Positions 20,140-32,170 of a DNA stretch of 64,000 nucleotides are shown here, one piece after another. The first letter of the stretch is position 1; the number at the start of each line of letters is the position of its first letter. Both the position numbers and the translations under genes were made by a program. Source of the stretch: Cydia pomonella (Eukaryota > Arthropoda > Insecta > Lepidoptera > Tortricidae); contig NC_084726.1 of NCBI RefSeq assembly GCF_033807575.1, positions 682,001 to 746,000 of the forward strand. Reading direction: 5' to 3'. The notes beneath the pieces were generated by a model that worked only from the letters and a program-made list of their open reading frames with translations, did no database searches and had not been told where the DNA came from.

Positions 20140-21540
20140 AAGTACGTGAGAGACCCGTTTTAATACTTTAATAAAGATAAAAAGCCGAATATTTGCGCTA
20201 CTCGACTCTTGTTTCGGCAGATATTTAATTATCAGGTAATACAAAGAAATTATTACATTCCCAGCTTTTTCGGTTACCGGAATTCTCTAAGAAACAACGT
20301 TGGGAAACATCCTTCTCTTTACTTGTTTCTTCCTTTCAAACAATTCCTTTAATTTGTCTCATTCTATGTTCGCTTGTATTCATTAAATTTCTGCCTTGCC
20401 TGCTTGTATTCAAAAATTAAATTCGCCTCGTGCTTCTGTTTTAACATTGTTTTGTATATGAAAAATTCCTTAATGGTTGTTTTTTCGATGTGCAAACATT
20501 AATAACGATTCATATATTTCAATTTCGATGTCTGTAGGACAAATATGTTTATTTTAATGGTTTGCGTTTTGGGTAACATGGTGCCAACCATTTTTCACGC
20601 AAAAGTTGTAAAGGCGTCTAAACTAACTTTTCATCGACCTCGTAAGCGACAAAGTGTGAAAGCGCTACAGTTTGCGAAAAAAAGATCAGTTATTTATGAC
20701 GATTAAAAGTACTCCTCACCACACGAAATTGACTGTCCCTGATATTTCAAAATATTTTTAATAAAGGTAGTTTGTGTGATTATTTAATCGGTTGATATCA
20801 AATTCATTCTGTACATTACACTATGCAATACTATATTAGAATTGCATTAAACCACGCCTGTCGAGTGGTAACATAAACAAAACTAATTTACAATACGAAT
20901 GTCTGAATCACGTGCATGGCCTGCACTTGACAAAAGCTACTTTAAAACATCACGTATCCACCATAACTAGTATACAAATATACACCTTATTCAGTGGAGA
21001 TAAATTTGATAATCGGTTAGAGAAACATGTTGGTTGAGTCGCAATGGAAATGCGTTTGCATACTCACTTAAAAATACTCATATTTTCATATTAACAATCA
21101 TACAAGTATAAACCTTACTCCATGGAGATAGAACTGATATTTGGGTGGAAGAGAACGTCGGTTGCATCTCTATGGAAATGAGTTTGGAGCTAGTTAGCGA
21201 AATGACCAATAGTTGGGCGACATGCCAGTGAAATTGCGGAAATACTAGTTTTAACACAGACTTACTGGTATAGTAAAATTATATCGTTTGTTATTTTATT
21301 ACATGTTCATTGTTCATAAACAAAAACGTCACTTTTGACCAGTGCCAAAATATGTCAGTACATATCCTATCTATATCGGATCTAGACCTAATATTTCACG
21401 TATCTTATACTTAAAATCGGGCCGATAATCTTTAAAATATTACGAAGTGTTCAGCTTATTGCGTTGCGAACACTTAGCCTGTTCAGCAACTTTTGCAGCT
21501 TTTAACCTAGATACCCACTAGGCCTAGTTTCCCGTATGAC
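20140..21540. other. no gene seen
   Basis: AT-rich, with loosely repeated phrases (ACCTTATTCAGTGGAGATAA at 20.98 kb and ACCTTACTCCATGGAGATAG at 21.11 kb). These point to an old duplicated repeat of unknown type. No coding frame is supported. Confidence 0.4.
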
Positions 21541-21549
21541 CGTAAAAAT

Positions 21550-22290
21550 GAGGGCTCAGGATCACTTCGTCCACAATCCTACTTCGTAAACTTCTTAACT
21601 TGTCATTATTTTCATATGGTCCACTGTTCTGATTCGTAAACATTCCTATATCGTCACCTTCCTATCTTGTCCACATCCTTATATGGTTTACAGTGCTAAC
21701 TCGTCCACATTCCTATAATGGTCCACAGGGCCCAGAAACCTGCTCAAACGGTATCACCAGGCTAGGGGTCGTAGGGTTGGGTAACGATCGGTAGCGAAGA
21801 GCTGGCCACACACCAGCAGCACACACCGTCCCTCAAATGACGGCCAATAGACCTCCCCACCGGTCGGTGGGGAGCGACCCGCGACAGCTGCCGCAGCCGA
21901 AAGGCGGAAGCGGCCACATACCTCCCGCGAGGGAGGTATCGAGATCGACGTCCAGTCCAGTCCATGGTCCACAGTGCTGGTAATGGCGGAGGCCAAAATT
22001 ACAGGTCAACAAAACTTTTCAGTTGGAAACAGGCAATGCAATTGTAAATGAAAAGTGTCGATGTTGTCTTATTTATAGAGGCCAGTCAGGATAATGGATT
22101 GTACAATAATGTTGACGAACTGGCACTGTGGTCAAAAGGGAAATATAGACGATCTGGGGCTGTAGTTAAAAACAGTAATGTGGACTAAATAGGACGGTAA
22201 CGATTTAGGAACTGTATGCTGACGACATGGAATTGTGGACAATTTAAAAGGTGACGAACTGGATTGTGGACGACGTGGTCCTGAGCCAAA
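21550..22290. mobile_element. modular foldback element A
   Basis: GGCTCAGGATCACTTCGTCC (21553-21572) is inverted as GGACGACGTGGTCCTGAGCC near 22267-22286. Both arms consist of degenerate tandem units of about 17 bp: TCGTCCACATTCCTAT alternating with ATGGTCCACAGTGCTAA in the left arm (21565-21728), and the inverse form in the right arm (about 22100-22280). The middle carries a separate GC-rich insertion. It has no transposase frame. The ends and modules match element B at 31.39-32.17 kb. The organisation recalls Drosophila FB-type foldback elements; the class is unknown. Confidence 0.75.
21729..21963 (-). mobile_element. GC-rich insertion inside foldback A with 11-bp TSD
   Basis: ATGGTCCACAG occurs at 21718-21728 and again at 21964-21974. 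The 235 bp between are much more GC-rich than the surroundings and interrupt the 17-bp module array. The minus strand has an open frame, but no domain was recognised. It contains a small palindrome CTCCCGCGAGGGAG. It could be a truncated retroelement piece, but this is a guess. Confidence 0.6.
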
Positions 22291-22614
22291 TAGAGTCGGC
22301 GAACCTTTGCAGTGTTTGGTGGAAGCTTTTGTGAATGTGTTTTGATAGCCCGCAGTGTCGAAACTTTACTAAACCCATTTTGATGAATGAACTATCACTA
22401 TTTTTTTTTATTAAAGCCCGTGTCACATAAGTCAGAATTCAAAACCGAGTACTAAAAATGAATCATAAGGATTTAGTAATACATACGAAGTTTATATTAT
22501 TTCGTAAAAAAACAAAAAATAAATTAATTCTTAATTTTTACCCAGTTCGATTCCCGGGCGAGACAAGCGAATAAATTTTAATAATAAAATAATGTTTCCT
22601 TTAAGTAAATTACT

Positions 22615-22720
22615 CATTGGGTGGTATTATTATTGGTTGGTAGAGTGCCTCTTAAGGCATTAAGTCCGCCATTTATACTTTTTTGTATTATGCAATAAAG
22701 GTAAAATAAATACATTGAGA
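22615..22720 (+). repeat. retroelement 3' tail, GGCATTAAGTCCGCC family
   Basis: TTGGTTGGTAGAGTGCCTCT, TAAGGCATTAAGTCCGCCAT and GCAATAAAGGTAAAATAAAT form a familiar 3' end. A second copy is at 47.18-47.26 kb. Confidence 0.7.
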
Positions 22721-22977
22721 TCACTTAAGCTTTTAAGGCACTTTCCCTCCATGGCCCATACTTTTTTCCACACTGTATATTAAAAAAAAAAATTACGGGA
22801 ACACAAATCGTACTGCACTTGACTGCACACAAACATTCAGATAATTTGGCAGACAGCCAACATGGAAACAGAGTCGGTTTTTTGAGAGTAATCCATCTTT
22901 AAACAACAATACATGTGCAACCCATGCACCATGAGACGACACTTAAATAACACACCCCTAGCGAAAACCTTGACAAG

Positions 22978-23127
22978 AGTCAGACCAAGATAACTCCGCA
23001 GTACAAACTGTGCAAGTCATAATTTCATAGAAGTTTGACGTTTAAAATAACACCTATACTGTGCAAGTGATAGTTAGCCTAGACTCTAGGCCATCAAAAA
23101 TCGCTGCAGAGTTATCTTGGTCAGACT
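22978..23127. mobile_element. MITE with 24-bp inverted ends (GACCAAGATAACTC)
   Basis: 22978-23001 and 23104-23127 are reverse complements with two mismatches; the core is GACCAAGATAACTCYGCAG. The 150-bp unit has an internal GTGCAAGT pair. TA follows the right end, which would fit a Tc1/mariner-type origin, but this is weak. Confidence 0.8.
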
Positions 23128-23148
23128 ATAATTTGGTTAATTTTTGGG

Positions 23149-23324
23149 TAAGGCTGCGTTTCCACCAGAGATATGCGAGGATGCGTAGCGACGGATGTGT
23201 TTTTAAAAACCAGTAGAATCTCTACACGCTTAGCGGGGAAAACAAATGAAGTGATTCTATTGGTTCTTAAAAAACACATCCTTCGCTAAATATCCTCGCA
23301 CCTCCCTGGTGGAAACGCAGCTTA
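23149..23324. mobile_element. MITE, GGCTGCGTTTCCACC family, copy 1
   Basis: Arms of about 72 bp: the left runs from AAGGCTGCGTTTCCACCAGA, and the right ends TGGTGGAAACGCAGCTTA. Both carry GGATGTGTTTTT-type inner blocks. Only 22 bp separates this element from the preceding MITE. A shorter relative is at 34.91 kb. Confidence 0.85.
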
Positions 23325-25670
23325 ATGCAGAAAGACTGTCTTTGCTACCGAAAGTTGAACATCAAACGCTAATTGCTTACATTTCACCATTTCAGTACCC
23401 TTCTACTGTGATAATAATTTATTATGAAATAAAACTAAATTAAACATTTACTCGTATTCCAGTCTTCCTCAAGATCTTTGTTTCTCTTTAAAAAAAGGTT
23501 TCCTCATTATGTAAATATAAAAAATGTACCTTTGAAAGAGGATATTCCACTTTTACACACACTCCGCGCTTGTAAAATAATCTGATTAGAATCAGACTTA
23601 ACATGTAATAATTAGTAAACGTCACAACAGTGCTAATTGGTCAGTGTCAATTGCATGTTAACCTGTGTCATGGGTCGCATGTCAAGCTGCGACTCTAACT
23701 AAATGGGGCAAGGGCAGACCATGCTGGCATGGAAAGGGCATAAAGATATTTATTTCGGGGAAGCTAAACATAAAACAAGCTTATCGGAGGTCATAGTAAA
23801 AATAGAATTAACTCTTCACACCATAAAATAAATTTAAGGGACATTTTTACACAAACTGACTTAAGTCCCACGGTAAGCCAAGAAGTCTTGTGTTATATAT
23901 AAAATATACAAATTCTTAAATACAGTATAATGTCTGTTTAGGCATGGTAGAGTATATCATTTGGAATTATTATATTTTCCTGTAGAAACTCTATAGTAAT
24001 CCTATAGAAAACCTATAGTAACCCTGTAGAAACCCTATAGTAATCCTGTAGAAATCCTATAGTAATCCTGTAGTGGCTATAGTGGAGTCTAATACAGGTT
24101 AATTTCAATATGCCTTATTTAGAAATCATTAAACAGAAAAATAGGAATATTACTACTAAACTTAATGAATAAAGAGAAGTTCCCGCCGTGTCTGTATGTC
24201 TGTTATAACTTCTTCATCAATTTTAAAAATTGTATCTAAGAGTGATGGAAATCGCAGCCACTGAAAACATATTTTGTCTGCACGCGTGAATTGCAGATAA
24301 TTAATATGTAGAAACGACGCATCTTGAAATCTATCGACAAATATCAAGTCTTCTCTAGAAGGGATTCCTTTGCAAGCAACCGTACCTATGTTCGCAGAAT
24401 GACGTTGGCGATTATTTTTAAAATCACAAAAACCAACAAGCTCAAACCAGAAGCTCGTAGAGCGGGCATGGGAGACGTAAAATCGGTCGTAACGTTCCGA
24501 TTCACAAAACAAACACTCAGGGCAAGGTCGACACTTGAGACGTGCGCAGAGACCATTCATAGGTTTTCTCTGAACAGTACAATAAAAACTAGTCACATTC
24601 CACGGAAATTGTCATAGAAAGTTCCGATTTCATTAATGTAAAAATACAAAAATGATCATATCGGGAAGTCTGGCAGACCCCAAACAAGGCTGAGTCTGTA
24701 TCTTAACCAGGCTGTGTAACGATGTGAGTTACGGAACGTTACACTTTCAACCCTCCTAATTTGGCACTTTAACATGCTAAATTTCAAATTCAAATTTTTC
24801 TTTTGGAATCCCTTTCGCAACCTTAGATTTGGATCTATCTACATCATCTCTATCTGCACCAGAGGGCTAACCTCGTGCCTTGCTTGTTATAGGTGTCTTT
24901 TATTTCTATCAATAAATATATCGTCCTCCCTGGTACCTGCATTTCATTTACAACACCCCGTAGAGTGAGGCTCCTATCACACCGCCATCTTGTGGCCTTG
25001 GGGTCATTGTGTGGGTATATTACAGCGTACCGTTCCAGTAGTAGGAAACGTATAACGATAATGGTAATTGATAATATAACGAACTGTCTACACGCCAAAT
25101 ATGGAAATGAAAGTTATATTATATATTACAGAACTTTATATGATATATAATACGGGAGATACTATTTCATTGTTTTTTATATTGTTGTGTGTTGACGATT
25201 CTTGTTGGGAGATATTATTTGTGTTCTTTTATTAATTTATCGTTTTTATTTTTCTCTTATTTTCGTAAGTTTTGACATTGTAAATTTATATTTTGGATTT
25301 TGTAAGTATTTACCTACTTACTGTTATACTAATTGTATTGACAATCCTTATTGGAGCTATAATTTTATTTCATTAGTATTGTTATTATTTTCACTTTTAT
25401 TTTATTATGACGATCATGTTAGAAATTCTTATATTTTTGACATCAATGCTTTATTATGTAATTGTCTTTCATGAAATAAATCATGTAATCTAATCTAATC
25501 TATAGACAATATCCGAAAGTAAGGGACCCAAAAATGGGCTGTATTATGATAATGATCATTGGCCTTTAACGTCAATAATATTAAGCAGCGTCCATAGGTC
25601 TGTAACTTATTGTGTTAATAATTGAAACCCTGACAATTTTTTTTACATTCACAATAGGTTTCTGGCAAAA
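23325..25670. other. no supported gene
   Basis: Contains a 144-codon minus-strand frame at 24162-24596 and several shorter ones, none with a recognisable domain or codon pattern. A run of short TATAGTAA/TGTAGAAA direct repeats occurs at 23.98-24.08 kb (CCTATAGTAATCCTGTAGAA). Confidence 0.4.
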
Positions 25671-25674
25671 CATT

Positions 25675-25985
25675 AATTATTGGTAAAAGCTTTTATCGCT
25701 GACTGTACTTTTTTCCACATGCAACTAATACTGATCGAGACAACTCTAATAACCCCAAACACAATTAGTTTGCATTGTTTTATCACAGAGTTCCCATGGC
25801 CACCCCCTGTCTCCATCAGATCAGCTCGATGGTACCATAATATTGCATTGTCATCCGATTTACATATGTATGTAAAATTTCAGCTCAATCGAAAAGCTGG
25901 AAGTGGGTCAAATTTAGCTTCCAAGATTTGACCCACACTAACAAAATAACATACATAAGTACTAACAGGGCATGTCAATTAAAAG
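25675..25985 (+). repeat. dispersed repeat, GTTCCCATGGCCACC family, copy 1
   Basis: GCTTTTATCGCTGACTGTAC, CACAGAGTTCCCATGGCCAC, GGTACCATAATATTGCATTG and GATTTGACCCACACTAACAA are shared with the inverted copy at 37.08-37.42 kb. It is non-coding; the 83-codon frame over it is not a gene. Confidence 0.75.
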
Positions 25986-25989
25986 CTTG

Positions 25990-28060
25990 TAATAAAAAGA
26001 AACTTATAATTAATTTGTCAGATTCGTTGGAAATGGCATTGTGAATTACAAAACGCAAGTATTCTATAATTCAGATCCCCTTGCAGTTGACAATTGACTT
26101 ATCAAAACGTAAGCGAAGCCGCAGCACAAACTTAACCATTTCTACCCTCGTCTAGACGTGTGGGTGTAACCTGACCCCCTACGCAAACATATCGGAACAA
26201 GCTATTTTAGATCTTAAAATTATTGAATAGAGGCTATATTTGAAGGGAAATGCTGTGTAGAACCTTACGCAGAAATTCATGAAAGGGATCTTCTGTAAAG
26301 TGTTTCAGCTTGTCTAATACTCGTAGTAGGAATATTTAATGGTGGTTTAATAGCAGCATTTAACTAGTCAAACGTCTGTAAAAAAAAAATACTAGTTCAA
26401 AGGCAAAAAGTGATTGAAGGAATGGATATTGAGAAGCCTTGGTCTTGATTGATCAAAGATCAATTAGTATAGTTCGACGTCGACATTAGAAGGCGACTGA
26501 AATCAGAAAATATAAAACACTGTAGCGAAAAAGAATGCCTCAAATAACTATAAGTCTAGTGGGATATCGTAAACTGTTTTTCAAATGTTGCGCCACCTCT
26601 TTTATAAACTACTCTATTAATGCAATAGGTACTGTAATAAACAGTGTTATCATTAATTATAGTGTAATAGGCCATATAAACAAGAAAGAGTATAGGACCT
26701 ATGTCACTTCCTTGTGGCACACCGTATTTATTTCATAGTAACTTAAATATATATATATATTAAATACATTTCAAACGTTTCACATGAGGTCATGACCAAA
26801 TTACTTGATAATTTTAGGAAGGAGATTTGTCGACCTACTCGTGGCACACATTCGTATCTTAGAAATGTTTTCCATAGCTAATGCTCTTTCAGATGTTGTC
26901 GTGTCGACATTACCTGACATTTCACAAGCCTTATTTCAACGAGATAAGGTCTACTGATAGTTAAGTGCGAAGTTGTTATGTCAGCCTTCCGGGTGTAATG
27001 CCAGATTCCAGCGCGCTCGCCCTTGACCGTTTGGCAGCCGGCCAGCTCTGATAAATGTTATTGATTCGCCCAAACCGTGCACTTTGATGCGCTTGTTAGT
27101 AACATTGTTCACGTCAATAGACTGCTGTATGTGTGCGCAAGGATGATTGAAATACTTGCAATGATGCACTTTAATTTGAAGTCCAGGTTTTGGCAGCCTA
27201 CAATTAAAGTAGGAAAAGTAGGGGACCTAGTGAACTTATGCTTCCTTGTCGTATGTAACTTATTGTTTTTTTAATTCTTTACAAACTATTATTTTGCAGT
27301 TTATGTCACATGCATTCTCTCTAAATGCAAAGCCAGTAAGTTCGACAACCAACTTTTAATTCGATTTTACCTGCAGCGACAAGGTAAATATGTAACTAAG
27401 GAAAAGTACGGAACCTGGGAAACTACCTTGTGGTAATTCTGTAAAATATTGCCTTCTATAGACGATTTTGTTGCAAATTAATGTGCCACGAATTGCTTTT
27501 ATTAATTTCTTAGATCTACATATAGATTGACATTATTAAGATCTATCGAGAATCGTTACAATTTACGGCAGCAAGTGATATTAAATAAGTACGAGAAAGC
27601 AAAAGCATACAAAAAGTATAGTAAAATAGGTTCAATAACAAACGTTAGACCATATTAAAAAAGTGCTATCGACAGATGTTCAATTTAATATTCCAATTTG
27701 TAATTTATTCAAACTGTAAAATGCAATATTCAAACTGCCCTGAAGCAATGACCTACATCACGTTACATTTAACTAGACTGTATAGATACCTAGGCAATTT
27801 AAGCCCAACGGTCAACTGGAATGCCTAGGGCTTTTGAAACTTGTCGACACTGCGGGGAGTCGGGGACTAGTAGAGCTCGGAATTAAGTAATACTAGTTTT
27901 AGGTCAACTTGTTTCTGAAATAATTTCTGAGAAATTTGTTAAACATTCTGAAACCCTCTCAGAATTAAAGTGGGTCAAGTAGTTTTCAAGTGATGTAAAA
28001 AGTATTATCGCATTGCAAATTATGGACCAATGCTATAGTTTTTTTTTTTTTTTAAATGAT
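25990..28060. other. no gene seen
   Basis: AT-rich with a slightly GC-richer patch at 27.0 kb. No frame or repeat could be supported. Confidence 0.4.
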
Positions 28061-28074
28061 ATATGAGGCAGGGT

Positions 28075-28265
28075 CGAGTGGAGAGAACAAGGGGAGGCCT
28101 TTGCCCAGCAGTAGGACGCTAAAGTACAAAAACTAATAAACAAAAACTAGGAGGCAAGAGGGCAAACGAAACCAGAGGGGTTGTTTTTCTTGAAGGTTTG
28201 AAGGTTGTATCGGTTCGGAAATGCCGCGGGCGAGAAGTCATTCCACATTCTCATGTTCATGTGAT
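28075..28265 (+). repeat. LINE 3'-end motif joined to a repeat fragment
   Basis: GGGGAGGCCTTTGCCCAGCA is the familiar last coding motif of a lepidopteran LINE (E-A-F/C-A-Q-Q-W). It is followed by ACCAGAGGGGTTG and TTCTTGAAGGTTTGAAGGTT, which belong to the 43.26-kb repeat family with an internal deletion. Confidence 0.6.
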
Positions 28266-29013
28266 TGGTCACCACTGAGACGATTATTATATCAAGTTTT
28301 TTGTACATACCAAGTACTACTACTACAAATATACATAATAGGAACTATTCAACTCGTATGCGACACTTAAAAAGGTTGGCATAAATCGAAACTTGTGAGT
28401 TAAGAAAGTGTTCTCTCGTTAAATTTCGCTGACACACCATGACCTATTTGGCTACATTTTGTAATGGCAGAGCCAAAAACTGCAATACAGATTTTTAGCA
28501 TAATGTTCGCTTGACAAATTGGGTGTTCACAATAAATACTTCCCTGATACAATTTACAAAAAGGATCGTCACTACAAACCCCATAAACTTACCCTACTTA
28601 CTAAAACCAATAAACTGTTTACGTTAAACATTTTCGAGTCAACAAATAAATCTTAAATATAAAACTATCAAGACAGCTTACTGCATGACAAACACCGCAA
28701 TACGACATTCAAGTCGCAATAATCCATTACTATGCTCTTTGCAACGTCAACATTGCAAAGTATTACCGTTCTAACGCCTTGCAATAAGGTTGTACGAGTT
28801 AATTGCAAAGATAATTTTGTTTTGATAATGAAGATAATCTGAAACCATAAGATATGTTTTTTTTTTCTTCAAACGGTACATACTTACAGACAAAATTTAT
28901 AATATCGCCAATTTGTAACCAGTTTGTTGGCGAATGAAGCGCTCAATTTACATTATCGAATTATGCACCTAAACAAAACAATTAACACCTTAAAAAGAAA
29001 CATGCAGAACTTC

Positions 29014-29247
29014 CTAATATATATTTTTTAATTTTTCTAAAAGGTATGTTTTTAGTCTTTTTTTAAGGACTGGCTTACTTAACCTTGGTTTGCCTCTTAA
29101 CCACCCTATTTCATTAAACAGCCTAGGTACTAAATATTTATTTAACCTTCTCCCGTAATACTCGTAGTTGAATGCTGGCGGCTGTATCAACTTCCCCTCT
29201 CGTACCCTTCTAGTGTTGTATTTATTAAATGCGGGCCGTTTATCCTC
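29014..29247 (-). pseudogene. LINE reverse-transcriptase C-terminal fragment
   Basis: The minus-strand frame reads DKRPAFNKYNTRRVREGKLI, then NKYLVPRLFNEIGW and SKPVLKKRLKTYLLEKLKNI to a stop at 29014. The N-T-R ... L-V-P-x-L-F-N-x-I ... F/L-K-x-x-L-K spacing is that of the C-terminal box of jockey/CR1/R1-type LINEs. The frame is open for about 75 codons. Upstream it is cut by the MITE at 29.29 kb. Which LINE clade is uncertain. Confidence 0.55.
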
Positions 29248-29287
29248 GTCGTAATAGTTTTCTAAAGCAATCAGGTAAACAAGTAAA

Positions 29288-29412
29288 CTGCAGTGGCAGC
29301 ATGGTTCCATTTTTATCACCTGTCACTAAGCCCACTTTCGCGCTTACATACTTGATAGAACGTGACAGACATGGTGGCAAATGATAAACAGCCGACCATC
29401 TTAGCCCTACTG
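29288..29412. mobile_element. palindromic MITE, CACCATGCCTGTCAC family
   Basis: GCAGCATGGTTCCATTTTTA with TCACCTGTCAC is followed, after CTTTCGCGCTTACATACTTG, by GTGACAGACATGGTGGCAAA and TGATAAACAGCCGACCATCT. The same blocks occur at 41.22 kb in the other orientation. Confidence 0.7.
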
Positions 29413-30439
29413 ATTTGAACTTACAAATCGATGTCAATTTTATCTCAATTATGACATAATGCGTAAAATCGGTGCAAGCAAGAAGCGCTCCTTACAAGTA
29501 ACATTTTAAATTGGTTTCGTAGCAACCGGAGACATCTTCTAACGATACCACAATAATTCTAAGAAATAAAAGAAAAAATCCCAGTCTCGAGTTTGTGTCT
29601 AATTAAGTAGTTTTTTCCTTAAATTCTAAGTATTGAAGTAACATATCAGTAACAGATTAAGGCCGATTTTATTTTGCAGTAGTTTCTCTGTCGTCAATTC
29701 CATAAAGTTTGGTGGATACGTAGTTGCCCATTATGTCCATTATCGCAATTTTACTGTATTTCCTACAAAGTCTTCCAAACCAGTCCACCACCACCGTAAA
29801 AATTAGTAGCATGAGCGTGTACCTCTCGAGCGACTTTGTATGCTACCGTAATTAAGATTACTTTTACTTTGTAACTCTGTTCTCGTGTAAGTGACTTGTA
29901 TCTTGTATGTCTTTTATGAAAATCTTTAAACCTAAACCTATCTTGCTCTGATGTACGAAAACGTATTTAATTTTAGTATAACAACGGAAAATTACATACA
30001 TTTAGTCTCAAACTGGGTTTACTTATTTATTCCGCTCAAAACGAGATCTTCAAATTTACCAAATTTTATAAAATAAATCTACAACGAAACAAAAATCGGC
30101 CCATTAGTTTCAAGGGGGTTTGTATTAAGCCTGATACAAGGACGTATCCGCTACATTTCTATCACCAAACGAAGGGTAGAAACATGAGAAGGCATAAAAT
30201 GGTAACGCATATCTATACGACTTACGAGTAAGTGGGCCCAATATCTCTGCGCAAATCCTTGAGGCGTATGTCAATAGTCACCAATAGTATAATGTACAAA
30301 CATCCACAAAAATATCATGCATAGTTATGCATCTTTAGATATGCGTCTTTAGTTAAAGACGCAACAATTCGTGATATACTTTGATTATGTGAATTGAGGT
30401 TTATTTAAAACAAATTATTATTTTCCAAGAATCATATTG

Positions 30440-30530
30440 ATGAATCCGGATTAATCCCATGGTCTTCAGTCATCCTGCCTGGATTGGAAAGTCAAATAAC
30501 AGAAGCTTTCGTGAATACTAATGCTGCAAT
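30440..30530 (+). repeat. SINE-1 body remnant, very old
   Basis: ATCCGGATTAATCCCATGGT, GGATTGGAAAGTCAAATAAC and AGAAGCTTTCGTGAATACTA align with the SINE-1 body (ACCGGACTAATCCCAA, GGTTGGAAGGTCAGATGGC, GTCGCTTTCGTAAAACTA) with many changes. No head or tail remains. Confidence 0.5.
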
Positions 30531-30790
30531 AGTCGGATTACAGGGATCGGCGTGCCGCGACGACATCGATATCCTGACAAACTCGTTCCTAATAATTCCA
30601 AATTAACCTGTCTGTTTTTTAATAAGGCCCTGGACGAAGTTTTTAGTCATCTCTTTGGATTTTTTTCAAAAACTCTTTTTTCTGAATTGAAACCACTATT
30701 CTCGACCGTCACACACATACAACGGTATGAGAGGTATACAACGTAGGTACAGTATCCTAAAAATCGTTAAAGGAGGAATTTGGAACAAAT

Positions 30791-30910
30791 GTGACCGCGG
30801 CCGGCAAAACGTTCCACTTTATCGCTTGCTCGTTCGTTCGTGTAAAGATACAAGCAAATCTCGTCCTTATGCCAAGCGACAAAGTGGGACGTATTGCCGG
30901 CCACGGTCAC
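30791..30910. mobile_element. palindromic MITE, GTGACCGYGGCCGGCAA ends
   Basis: GTGACCGCGGCCGGCAAAAC begins at 30791, and its inverse GTATTGCCGGCCACGGTCAC ends at 30910. The arms pair for about 40 bp through CCACTTTRTCGCTTG. AAAT lies directly outside both ends (30787-30790, 30911-30914) and may be the target duplication. The frame crossing it is an artefact of the palindrome. Confidence 0.75.
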
Positions 30911-31390
30911 AAATATTTATTTAAAGGTTTTAGTACAACCTACTAAAATAATGTTTTAAAATTCTACTCTTTAAAAGGGTTAAAGTATTTTAATGACTTC
31001 TGTTGCGGAAGCAATATTTGCATATAATATATCTCCTAATCGGGGCTGGAAACAGTCTAAAAACATCACTCAAGAGCAAGCTCGGGTCACTTTGATCAAC
31101 ATTTCAAACTCTAAACTGTATATTACATAACGACTTCGCGTAGTTTCACAACTTATTTTTATCGAACATTTTCACCAGTAAGTAACTCGTCTAAGTAAAT
31201 CTTTTAGCTCAATCATAGTTCGCTTCATCTTAGAAATATAAGATAATTCCCAAGCAATGTTACAGGCTGAAAAAGGGCGGTATCCGAATACAGCGGCAGT
31301 TACAGTAAATATGCGCATACTTAGCATTCGGGGCAATACCGCCAATCGATCGGAGGATCCTACCGGCGTTTGTTGTCGATATCTGACTAT

Positions 31391-32170
31391 GAAATTTTGG
31401 CTCAGGAACGCTTCGGCCCCAGTTTCATTTCGTCATCTCCATAAATCGTCCGCAGTGTTATGTCGTCACCCTACAATTCCTAATTCGTAACCTTCCTAAC
31501 TCGTCCACTTTCTTATATCGTCAATACCCCATTTTGTCTAAATTCCTATTTTGACCATAGTGCCAATTCGTCCAATATCTGATATCGTCAATATACCATT
31601 TTTGTCTACGTTCCTATTTCGACCAAAGTGCCACCTCGTCCGCGTTCTTTTATCGACCTAGGATAAACGGTAAGGTAAAGTCTAAAGGCAGTGTTTCATT
31701 GGAAATCTTATAGGCAAGTGCGAGTCGGACACAGCCATGAAGGGTATCGTAGTATAAAAAAAATACTTACTGGATCTCGTCCAAACAAATTTTCGCTGGA
31801 AGTTTGACTAAAAAAATATTTGACTGACTTTGACGACTCCGTCGATTCTAAAACCATAGCGAGCATCCAAAAGTCCCAAGCCTAACTATTACTATGCTAT
31901 GTAGTTGACGAGTTGGCACTGTGGTCTAAATAGGAATGTTGACGAGTAAGCACTATGGACGAATTAGGAGTGTTGACGAATCGGCACTGTAGTACAATTA
32001 GGAATATAACCAAGTTACTACAGTGGCCCACGTAAGAAAGCGGGCGAGATAAGAAAGTGACGATATAGGAATGCTGGCGAATCGGAACAGTAGATCAAAT
32101 GCGAATGAGAACTACTTAAGAAGTTGACGAAATGAAACTGCGGCCGAAGCGGTCCTGAGCCGAAATTTTC
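31391..32170. mobile_element. modular foldback element B
   Basis: GAAATTTTGGCTCAGGAACG (31391-31410) faces an inverse end CCTGAGCCGAAATTTTC (to 32170). Just inside, CAGTTTCATTTCGTC pairs with GACGAAATGAAACTG. Both arms are arrays of units of about 17 bp (TCGTCCACTTTCTTATA, ATTGACCATAGTGCCAA and variants; inverse in 31905-32150). The centre (31660-31905) is different sequence and includes a piece of the GTGCGAGTCGG repeat. It has no coding capacity. It is the sister of element A at 21.55 kb. Confidence 0.75.

Noticed and set aside
24162..24596. 144-codon minus-strand open frame, the longest frame without a recognised repeat
   Set aside because: No domain, no homologue recalled, an overlapping 97-codon frame on the other strand and no splice or start context. 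Left unassigned.
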